64,000 nt of DNA from Myxococcus stipitatus DSM 14675 (GTDB taxonomy: Bacteria > Myxococcota > Myxococcia > Myxococcales > Myxococcaceae), in the NCBI RefSeq assembly GCF_000331735.1, contig NC_020126.1, positions 1,922,001 to 1,986,000 of the forward strand, given 5' to 3'. The notes beneath the pieces are model-generated. The model saw only the letters and a program-made list of their open reading frames with translations, did not search any database and was not told the DNA's origin. Of the stretch, positions 17,578 through 24,837 are shown one piece after another; the first letter of the stretch is position 1; the number at the start of each line of letters is the position of its first letter. A program made the position numbers and the translations under genes.

Positions 17578-19109
17578 CAGTACTGGCCCTTCAAGGTGGT
17601 GGTGTAGGTGGAGAAGGCTCCCAGCTGCAGGAGCCAGGTGCCCCCCGCGGGGTTGTTCACGACGCAGGTCTCGTTGTTGCCCTTGCGCAGCGGACGGCAC
17701 TGGTAGGCGTGCAGCTCCGGGAACTGGCCGTGGCGGATGTAGAGGTCCGCGTCCCCGGTGCCCCCGGTGATGGAGAACGTCACGGAGGGGCGGCCCGCGG
17801 GGACGTCCAGCTTGAAGTTCCGCCGGCCGCCCGTGTCGTCGGACACGCTCACGCTCGCGCCGTTGACGAGGGGCGTGGCGTGAGGACGCTTGTACAACAG
17901 CAGGTTGGGTGAGCTCGTGTCTCCGAAGTCCAGCTCCACCTGCCCCACGCTCGCGTCGTTGATCAGTCGCGCGGGGATGTCGGCGGGAGCGACGCCGTGG
18001 GCCAGCAGGATGGCCGCCGCGCCGCTCACGTGGGGCGCGGCGAAGGAGGTCCCCTCGAGCGGGAAGAAGGTCGAGTCCGTGTCACTGGTCGAGCTCACGG
18101 AGCGGAGGTTCGCGCCCGGAGCCCAGAGGTCCAGACACCCCCCCTTGTTGGACGCGTTGGTGATGCCCACCCAGCGCGTATGGCTCTCGTCGATGGCGCC
18201 CACCGTGATGATGCGCGTCCGGAAGGGGTGGACCGCATCCGGCTGGAGGCCGGCCGGCGAACAGCCGCAGGCGTCGATGTTCGCGTTGCCCGCCGCGACC
18301 ACCACGACGAGCCCGGGGTTCATCGCGACGACATCCACGGCGGCATCGATCTCCAAGTTCTCGCTCGAGGTGGTGAAGCTCAGGTTGACGATGGCCGGCG
18401 TGACGGCGTTGTTCGCCACCCACTCCAGCGCCGTCACCAGGCGATCCACGGTCGTCCCGAACTCGTTGAACGCCTTCACCATGCGAAGGTTGACCTTCTT
18501 GGCGACGCCATGCGTCTTGCCACCGATGATCCCCGCGACGGCGGTGCCATGCCCGGTGACGTCATCCCCGGTCTGACCGAGGACGGCGTTGAACGCGACC
18601 TGGGCGCGCCCCTCGAACTCCTGGTGTGACGCCCGGATGCCCGAGTCGATGAGGTAGACGTTGATGCCCGTCGCGTCCTCGGCGAAGTAGCTGTTGTCCA
18701 GCGGGCGGGCCTCCTGGTCGATCCGATCCAGGTTCCAGTCCGCGGGGCTCTGGATGCCCGAGGGCTGGACGATGCCATTCTCCCGGACGCGCTCCACCTG
18801 AGGATCCTCGGCGAGCGCCTGGGCCTGCTCCTCGCTGGCGGAGACGAGGAAGCCACGGAAGGCGGTCTCGTGGATGGTGAGGACGCGCGCACCGTACTTC
18901 CTGGCCAGCGCGCCCGCCTTCGCCGCCATGCTCGAGAGACCTCGCCCGGGCTTCTCCTTCAGCACCACCAGGTACTCGCCCGCCACGGGGTTGTCGGCCC
19001 GCATCAACCGGCCCGGCTCCGACTTCTGGGGCGGCGCGGCGAGCCCCCCCACCGAGGCCAGGACGAGGCCCAGGGTGAACCACCTGCTCAAGCTCTTCAC
19101 GCTTCGCAT
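17577..19109 (-). CDS. Secreted subtilisin-like serine peptidase (S8, proteinase K type)
   Basis: The 510-residue preproprotein has a signal peptide (about 1-25) and an inhibitor-I9-like propeptide (about 40-115). The catalytic domain has Asp155 (YLIDSGIR), His187 (TGHGTAVAG) and Ser355 (GTSFAAPH), the standard triad. A C-terminal beta domain with DADLYIRHG and a Cys pair looks like a pre-peptidase C-terminal (PPC) domain. Intact motifs suggest an active exported protease that could process other proteins of this operon or prey material. It lies 40 bases after the anchored protein gene and overlaps the RCC1 gene by one base. Confidence 0.95.
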   Translation of the reverse strand: MRSVKSLSRWFTLGLVLASVGGLAAPPQKSEPGRLMRADNPVAGEYLVVLKEKPGRGLSSMAAKAGALARKYGARVLTIHETAFRGFLVSASEEQAQALAEDPQVERVRENGIVQPSGIQSPADWNLDRIDQEARPLDNSYFAEDATGINVYLIDSGIRASHQEFEGRAQVAFNAVLGQTGDDVTGHGTAVAGIIGGKTHGVAKKVNLRMVKAFNEFGTTVDRLVTALEWVANNAVTPAIVNLSFTTSSENLEIDAAVDVVAMNPGLVVVVAAGNANIDACGCSPAGLQPDAVHPFRTRIITVGAIDESHTRWVGITNASNKGGCLDLWAPGANLRSVSSTSDTDSTFFPLEGTSFAAPHVSGAAAILLAHGVAPADIPARLINDASVGQVELDFGDTSSPNLLLYKRPHATPLVNGASVSVSDDTGGRRNFKLDVPAGRPSVTFSITGGTGDADLYIRHGQFPELHAYQCRPLRKGNNETCVVNNPAGGTWLLQLGAFSTYTTTLKGQY

Positions 19110-19149
19110 CTGCTCTCCCTTTCAACCGATGAGTTGGCGGCGCGGCCCC

Positions 19150-19926
19150 TCAGGGCGTCACGCCACGGCGCGCCTGCGCTTGAACACTCAGCTTCCGCTC
19201 CTTCACCTGCCGACGCTGGTTGCGCGCGGCGAAGTGCCGCACCAGCTTCTCGAGCGGCGTCCCCTTCGCGGCCTCGACCAGGGCCCCCGCTCGCGCGGGC
19301 TCTTGGTCCGCGAAGATTTCGAAGAGCTCCATCCGGGTCGCGGCCATCGAGCGCCTGGCGCCCGGCGACAGCTCCGCGGTGAACGAGTCCTCCAGGATGA
19401 TGCGCTCGACGGTGGACACCAGCTGCGCGCGCGCCGGGTTCCGCCTCCAGGCCAGCGCCTCGCGCAGGTAGTCGATCCGCATCAGGCGCTTGAAGCTGGA
19501 CTCCAGCGTCTCCTCGGCCTCCGTCGAGGTGCTCAGCGCCCGACGCAGTTGCTCATGCAACCGCGTATCGGCGAGCAGCGCCTCGTAGTCCTCGCGGCCG
19601 TTGGAATCGAGGAGGACATGCTCGCGGAAGGAGTCGAACCGAGCCAGCTCCGGCTCCGTCTTGAAGATCTCCGCCTTGACCCGGTCGGTCGTGGTGGTGA
19701 ACTCACCGGGCTCCCCGTCGTCCTCCGGAGCCGCGGACAGGGGGGCCGGGCGAGGCGCGGGGGTGGGCTCCGGCGCCGTGTCACGAGCCAGCGGGGTGGG
19801 TGCGGGAGAGGCTCTCGCCGGAGCCGCCGTCACGGGGGCCGCGTCCTGGGCACCGTCGAGCGCCCAGGCGATGAGCACCAGCCCCGCGAGCCCCGCGGTG
19901 ACGAACGGGTAGAGCGGGCGCTTCAT
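19150..19926 (-). CDS. Membrane-anchored Ala/Pro-rich protein of unknown function
   Basis: The 258-residue protein has one N-terminal hydrophobic segment (about 8-24) that may be an uncleaved anchor. A linker rich in Ala, Pro and Thr (about 28-70) follows, then a helical domain (about 80-250) with many Glu/Arg/Leu residues. No known family is recognised. It overlaps the preceding Hint gene by 4 bases, so it is translationally coupled to it. This gene order suggests it docks or assists the Hint protein at the membrane, which is inference only. Confidence 0.7.
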   Translation of the reverse strand: MKRPLYPFVTAGLAGLVLIAWALDGAQDAAPVTAAPARASPAPTPLARDTAPEPTPAPRPAPLSAAPEDDGEPGEFTTTTDRVKAEIFKTEPELARFDSFREHVLLDSNGREDYEALLADTRLHEQLRRALSTSTEAEETLESSFKRLMRIDYLREALAWRRNPARAQLVSTVERIILEDSFTAELSPGARRSMAATRMELFEIFADQEPARAGALVEAAKGTPLEKLVRHFAARNQRRQVKERKLSVQAQARRGVTP

Positions 19927-21032
19927 GGGCGCTCCACCTGGGGGAGCACGTCGGCGGGAATGCTCCGGTAGAGGATGATGCGGTTGAGGTAGCCCACCTC
20001 GTCGTTCTGGAACCGCACGGAGCCCACCAGGTAGCCCTGGGCCACGAGGATGTTGGACACCCGGTCCGTCGTCACCGGCGCGAGGTTGTAGACCTTGCCG
20101 AAGAAGGGGGTCTTCTGGAGGTCCACGATGGCATCCAGGGTGCCGTCGGCCTTCACCAGCGCGTCGCCCACCTCGAGGGTCTGCGCCTGCACGATGCGGC
20201 CCTCGCCGTTGATGACCGGGTGCTCGAGGGTGAGGCGGAGCTGACCGCCAGACCGGGCGGTGATGACCACGAGCGTGTGCTCCGCGTCCCGGAGCTCTCG
20301 CGTGTAGCTGTAGGTGAGGTTCGGCTGGAGCTGGAGCGCATCGAACGTGGAGTCCGGCGTCAGCGTGATGAGGTCCTCACGCAGCGCCTCCATCGCCTCA
20401 CGGATGGGGAGGGCGCCGTCGGCGAAGAGGATCTCCTGCTCGGCGGTGTAGCAGGCCGACTCGCAGTAGCCGTTCACATGGAAGGCGGTGAAGGCCGGCT
20501 CGGTGCTCTCCTTGTCGAAGTAGAGCCTGCAGTTCGCCAGGTCCTTGTGAGGGAAGAGCTGGCGGTTGCCGTCATCGGCGATGTCGGACGTCGTGCCGAA
20601 GGTGGGGTAGAGCGGGCGTCCCTTCCTCCGCCACGAGTCGCGTGACCACTGCAGGTAGCCGTCAGTGTCCAACGCCTGGGAGGTGGGGCCCGCGTTGTAG
20701 AGCGCGAACATGGCCGCGGTGTTCACCTGGAAGCTCGAGCCCGTGAACGAGCCCTCTCCCACTGAGTTCCGCTCCAGGTCCGACTCCAGGTAGTCCTTCA
20801 GCGTCCCACCGCTCGCGGAGCTCAGGCCCGTGTTGAACGCGGCCCTCGGGTGCCCGACGTTCTGGTTCAGCGCGCACTTGCGAGCCCACTCGACTCGCTG
20901 CTTCGCCGCGTCACTCGTCGACAGGTTGTCGACGGTGCATCGGCCCAGCAGGAGAGGCTGCGCCTCCACCTGTGCTGGCAACACCATCGCCACCACCACC
21001 AGGGCCATGGCCCCCCAGATTCTTCGCGACAT
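19923..21032 (-). CDS. Secreted protein with C-terminal Hint (hedgehog/intein) domain
   Basis: The 369-residue protein has a signal peptide (1-24), a unique Cys-containing N-terminal domain (about 25-190) and a Hint-like module from Cys194. The module starts CYTAEQEILFADG, as Hint domains start after a Cys with a short beta-hairpin. It contains His271 in LTLEHPVI (the usual block-B-like position) and a late strand pair ending NILVAQGYLVGSVRFQN. Hint domains cleave or rearrange the bond before the first Cys, which would split this protein after Ala193. There is no obvious C-extein, so simple cleavage is more likely than splicing. The assignment is made by eye from the motif order. Confidence 0.7.
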   Translation of the reverse strand: MSRRIWGAMALVVVAMVLPAQVEAQPLLLGRCTVDNLSTSDAAKQRVEWARKCALNQNVGHPRAAFNTGLSSASGGTLKDYLESDLERNSVGEGSFTGSSFQVNTAAMFALYNAGPTSQALDTDGYLQWSRDSWRRKGRPLYPTFGTTSDIADDGNRQLFPHKDLANCRLYFDKESTEPAFTAFHVNGYCESACYTAEQEILFADGALPIREAMEALREDLITLTPDSTFDALQLQPNLTYSYTRELRDAEHTLVVITARSGGQLRLTLEHPVINGEGRIVQAQTLEVGDALVKADGTLDAIVDLQKTPFFGKVYNLAPVTTDRVSNILVAQGYLVGSVRFQNDEVGYLNRIILYRSIPADVLPQVERP

Positions 21033-21091
21033 CGGGATGTCCTTGCTTGTTCAGGCCGCGCCAGGCGGCGCGGAAAGCCGGTGAGTGTTCG

Positions 21092-23077
21092 TTACGGAGT
21101 GGAGCTGCGCGTCGTGGGCGTGTTGACGAAGACCGCGGCCGCCTGCCGGAGGTCCGGGTTCGCGTCGTGTTGGCTGGCCCAGGCCAACAAGGGCAGGGCC
21201 TCGGGCACCAGGGCCCGCTGGTCACCCAGCAGGTGGATGACCTCGTTCCTCACCCCGTCCGCGGGGTCCATGCGCAGCGCCTGCGCCAGGGCGGGCAGCA
21301 GGGGCGCCAGGGGCCGGAAGTTGCTTGCGAAGACGGCGGCCTGGCGGACCTCCGGGGCCGGGTCCTCGAGCAGGTGCTGGGCGAGGAGCTGGTCCGCGCG
21401 AGGGTCCTGGATGATGCGCAGCGCATTGAGCGCGGCCTGGCGCACCCGGGGATCCTGCGACCGGAGCGCGTCCTCCAGCGCGGCGAGCGCGCTCGGCGAG
21501 CGGGTGTTGCCCAGACTGTTGATCGCCCCCACCTGCGCCTCCGCGGTGGAGGCGGAGCGATAGCCACGGGTGAGCTCGCCGACCAGGTCCTCCGCGCCCT
21601 TGGGGTCGGTGTCGGTCAGCTGGGCCGCGGCGTTGCCGAGCGCCAGTTGGGCCGTGTCGCGCAGCATCCCGTCCTCTTCGCCCGCCACGCCGCGAAGGGC
21701 CTCGAGGCCCTCCGCCGTGGGGTCCTTCGCCACGCCCAGCGCGGCCGCCGAGTCCATGCGGATGTCCTGGGGGATGGCGCGATCCCCCGTGACCTCCGCC
21801 AGGGCCTGGACGGCCTCGGGGGTGCTGGCCGCGGAGAGCGCGCCGAGCATGGGGCTGGCCGCGAGCGGGTCCATGCCCGCGCGGATGATGGCGGGGACCT
21901 TCGCGGCCTCGGAGGGGTGGAGCATGAAGAGCGCGCGCAGCCGCTCCAGGGCGATGGAGCGCGCCTCATCACGCGCCGTGGGCTCCCCCGGGAGCGCGCG
22001 CAGCTCCTTGACCAGCGTGTCGAAGTCCTTGCCGCCCAACACCTGGCGGTGCTGGGCCATCGGGTCCTGCTCCATGCCTTGGAAGGCGGACATGGCGGCG
22101 GAGCTCAGCCAGGCCCGGCGCGCCGCGAATGCGCCCACCAACGTGGGGTCCACGCGGCGCTCCAGCAGGCTCAGGCTCAGAGAGGACTCATAGGTTGTGG
22201 GAGGCATGGTCTGGCCCGCATCCACCTCCACCCGCTCCTGGGCATCGAGCGAGCTCGTCCAGAGGTCCTGCTCCAGCGCGAAGGTGCTTCGGGCGCTCAC
22301 GTCGATGCGGACCTGCCCGCCCAGCGGCTCGAGCCCCTGCGGGAACGCCACGTGGGAGTAGGACAGCTTGCGCTTCTCGAAGCGGCCCGGCGCCAGGCGC
22401 AGGTACCCGGCGCTGTACCGCCCCGTGGTGTCGAGCTCCTCCGCTGTCCAGGTGTCGCCCGGCACTCCGACCACGACGAACTGGGAGCCCGCCACGATGG
22501 ACCGGAGGATGCCTCGCACGAGCGGGTCAGCCGCCTGCTCGAAGTGCGTGTGCGTCACCCGACCGCTCGGGTCGTGCGTGAGGAAGAAGGGGACCTGCAA
22601 CGTCGTGGCGAGGTTTCGCTGGACGTCGGGGGCGACAGGGCCATTGTCGCCGACCTCCACCGTCAGCGAGGTGAGCTGCAGGCTCACCCGCGTGTCGATG
22701 CGCTCGGCCTCCGCGGAGACGACCCCCACGGTCCACTCGCCCCGGAGGATGAACCTCATGCCGGGCAGTGCCTGCGCGCCGGGCTGGGCGGGGCGGAAGG
22801 AGATCTTCTGGTCCGCGTTCAGGGCGTAGCGGTAGAGCGTCCCGGGGACCCACGCCCGCGTCCCCGCCAGGGGCTTGGGCGACACGCCCAGGGGCTGCAT
22901 CGACAGGCCCGCCACCGCGGGCGCGGCCTGGGGGGAGCGCGACGTCTCCGAAGAGGCCACCGCGGCGGACCGGGATGCCCACCCCCAGAGCCCCAGCAGG
23001 CTCACGAGGAGCAGGGGGAGCCCCACCCCGAGGACCTTGCTGAAGGGCTTGCCGCCCGCGTGCACCGACTTCCTCAT
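21092..23077 (-). CDS. Exported vitellogenin-like/HEAT-repeat protein
   Basis: The 661-residue protein starts at the ATG at 23077, preceded by GGGAG; the frame is open further upstream but without a sensible start. A membrane or signal segment spans about 12-33. Residues ~70-320 are beta-rich, with phrases such as GTLYRYALNADQKISF and FALEQDLWTSSLDAQERVEV. The rest is alpha-helical HEAT-like repeats (DPRVRQAALNALRIIQDP, PEVRQAAVFASNF). A beta-barrel followed by a helical repeat is the layout of vitellogenin/lipid-transfer N-terminal regions, so lipid or hydrophobic ligand handling is possible. This resemblance is inferred from fold order, not from a search. It is the second gene of the operon. 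Confidence 0.72.
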   Translation of the reverse strand: MRKSVHAGGKPFSKVLGVGLPLLLVSLLGLWGWASRSAAVASSETSRSPQAAPAVAGLSMQPLGVSPKPLAGTRAWVPGTLYRYALNADQKISFRPAQPGAQALPGMRFILRGEWTVGVVSAEAERIDTRVSLQLTSLTVEVGDNGPVAPDVQRNLATTLQVPFFLTHDPSGRVTHTHFEQAADPLVRGILRSIVAGSQFVVVGVPGDTWTAEELDTTGRYSAGYLRLAPGRFEKRKLSYSHVAFPQGLEPLGGQVRIDVSARSTFALEQDLWTSSLDAQERVEVDAGQTMPPTTYESSLSLSLLERRVDPTLVGAFAARRAWLSSAAMSAFQGMEQDPMAQHRQVLGGKDFDTLVKELRALPGEPTARDEARSIALERLRALFMLHPSEAAKVPAIIRAGMDPLAASPMLGALSAASTPEAVQALAEVTGDRAIPQDIRMDSAAALGVAKDPTAEGLEALRGVAGEEDGMLRDTAQLALGNAAAQLTDTDPKGAEDLVGELTRGYRSASTAEAQVGAINSLGNTRSPSALAALEDALRSQDPRVRQAALNALRIIQDPRADQLLAQHLLEDPAPEVRQAAVFASNFRPLAPLLPALAQALRMDPADGVRNEVIHLLGDQRALVPEALPLLAWASQHDANPDLRQAAAVFVNTPTTRSSTP

Positions 23078-23243
23078 GGGAAACTCCCGAGTCAGCGGCC
23101 CTGGCCGCTTCAGTTCTGGTTGGAGATGCGGGCCCGGTCTCCTCGGCCGAGTCCTCGGTCGAGGAGCCCAGGGCCCGGTCATCCCGCCTCGCGCGCGGCC
23201 ATCGCCTCCAGGACGCGGCCGCGCGGTGGCGGGGGCAGCCCGG

Positions 23244-24431
23244 CTAGCAGCCCGAGGCCGAGATGGAGCCCGAGGCGCTGTAGAGGACGATGTTCCTCAC
23301 GATGCCGCTCCACTGCGCGATGGTGACGTTCCAGGTCTTCTTGAAGAACAGGAGCTTGATCTTCACGAACCCCGTCAGCGTGCCCGAGAGCGCGTTCAGG
23401 CTGAGGGGCGCCTTGAGCTGCCAGGACGCCATGCAGAGGCTCCAGTCGAGGCTGGCCAGGGGGGACAGCGTGGCGTTGATGAGCTGCAGGCTGCCCGTCA
23501 CGCCAAAGCTGGCGATGGCGACGTTCACCGCGGCGGAGGCCACCACGTTGGCGAAGCCGCCCACGGCGCCGGTGACCGCGGCGACCAGGGGGTTCACCTG
23601 GCCACTCACGCGCATCGTCACGCCGCCCGTCAGCGAGGCCTTCACGGTGAGCGGGACAGGGCCGACCATGAACGTCTTGGACACGGAGAAGAAGGACCGG
23701 CTCCAGTTGATCGGAGTCGTCGAGAAGTTGCCGGCGAGGCTGGTGCTCCAGATCATCGAGCTCATGGCGTACAGCGCCGCGCTGCCGCTGTTGCAGCCGC
23801 CCTGCTGCCCGCAGACGGTGGCGCGACCGCGCACCAGCTCCTTCTGGATGTTGAAGGCGGTGCCGTGGACCCGGCCCTCGGCGAGCGCCTCCTGCTTCTT
23901 CGCCGTGGTGCCGGTGGCGGGCGTCGCGGTGATGGCCGCGGTGACGTTATAGCCAGCGCCGAAGATGTTGTTACCGAACAGCTCGGTGCGCTGGTAGCTC
24001 TTGGTGACGGGCCCGATGAGCGCCGCCCCCCGCTCCGCGGAGCGCAGCCCGGACAGCTCCTGCGTCGGCACCGTCTCCGTCGGCTGCGGCACGTTCTGCG
24101 TGGCGGCCTCCGGAATGGTGGCCTGGCCGTACTGCAGGTGCCTCATGCCGTCATTCATGTCGAGATAGACGGGCGCGTCGAGCAGCTGCGACTCGCCCTG
24201 GACGACGGCGTCCTGCTCCGGCGCCGTGTACGTGCTGCTCGGGTTGAACGGGAGGACCGGCGTCTCCCACGGAGTCTTGTCGTCGAGCTGGGTGTTGGAC
24301 GGATAGAGGGTGTACGGGTACTTCGCCGAGTCGACGACATACGGCGTGGTGTCCTGGTAGTCCTGCGCGGACGCGAGGGTGGACGCAGTGAGCGTCAGGA
24401 GCGCCAGGGCCTTGGTTACTGCCTTCATCAT
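23244..24431 (-). CDS. Secreted protein of unknown function, first gene of operon
   Basis: The 395-residue protein has a signal peptide (about 1-22, ending ASAQ), then a Tyr/Pro/Thr-rich region (about 23-140). The remainder has repeated amphipathic strands rich in Val, Ser, Thr and Gly, ending in Cys. Two cysteines sit in a CGQQGGC loop. The composition suggests a beta-rich secreted or surface domain; no family was recognised. Two ATGs are adjacent (24431 and 24428). The frame is open upstream but lacks a signal sequence there. It leads the exported-protein operon; the 166-base gap to the next gene has no gene. Confidence 0.75.
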   Translation of the reverse strand: MMKAVTKALALLTLTASTLASAQDYQDTTPYVVDSAKYPYTLYPSNTQLDDKTPWETPVLPFNPSSTYTAPEQDAVVQGESQLLDAPVYLDMNDGMRHLQYGQATIPEAATQNVPQPTETVPTQELSGLRSAERGAALIGPVTKSYQRTELFGNNIFGAGYNVTAAITATPATGTTAKKQEALAEGRVHGTAFNIQKELVRGRATVCGQQGGCNSGSAALYAMSSMIWSTSLAGNFSTTPINWSRSFFSVSKTFMVGPVPLTVKASLTGGVTMRVSGQVNPLVAAVTGAVGGFANVVASAAVNVAIASFGVTGSLQLINATLSPLASLDWSLCMASWQLKAPLSLNALSGTLTGFVKIKLLFFKKTWNVTIAQWSGIVRNIVLYSASGSISASGC

Positions 24432-24555
24432 GGTGGGCCTCTTCAGTGAGTTACGGCGCGCGGCCTTTGTGCACGCAGCGCGCCACCCTCGCTGGGATGG
24501 CTCCATTCCGGCGAAGCCCTTTGATTGTCTGGGTTTGGCTTCTTCCAACACCCTG

Positions 24556-24579
24556 GTAACAAGTGTTGTCACTGATAAC
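24556..24579. promoter_or_regulatory. Imperfect inverted repeat between operon and kinase gene
   Basis: The 24 bases from GTAACAAGTG to CACTGATAAC form an imperfect dyad with core AAGTG-TTGT-CACTG. It sits in the divergent intergenic region (24432-24837) that must hold promoters for both the exported-protein operon and the kinase gene. A related GGTAAC...GGTACC stretch lies at about 24725-24740. This region is less GC-rich than its surroundings. No clear sigma-54 -24/-12 promoter was found in it. Confidence 0.35.
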
Positions 24580-24837
24580 GCGTGTGCCCAGGGAGGGCCC
24601 TCGGCGTGATCACACCCGTTTCCATCACCTCGACACTCCAGCGGCCCCGAACGCGGCGGACGCGTGGGGAAGCCCCCTCGAAGCGGGCTCCATGCAGGGG
24701 GCTCTCGCGTGTCGAAGGCGCGCCCTGGTAACAACGGGTACCACCCGCGTCATCGGTCCCGCGCCTGGATCCAGTAGTATCCGCGCCACGCCGCCGACCG
24801 GCTGGGGAGGTAGCAGGATGTACGGGGAGAGGCGGCA

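Noticed and set aside
15433..17607. Long open frame antisense to the RCC1 gene
   Set aside because: It mirrors the repeats of the real gene, is rich in His/Arg/Gly with no motifs, and arises from high-GC codon bias.
20972..23326. Long plus-strand frame over the HEAT-repeat gene
   Set aside because: It has no domain features and lies opposite a coherent exported protein; GC-driven open frame.
24432..24837. Sigma-54 promoter for the exported-protein operon
   Set aside because: I looked for the -24/-12 GG-N10-GC pattern on the minus strand and found only weak partial matches, so none is claimed.
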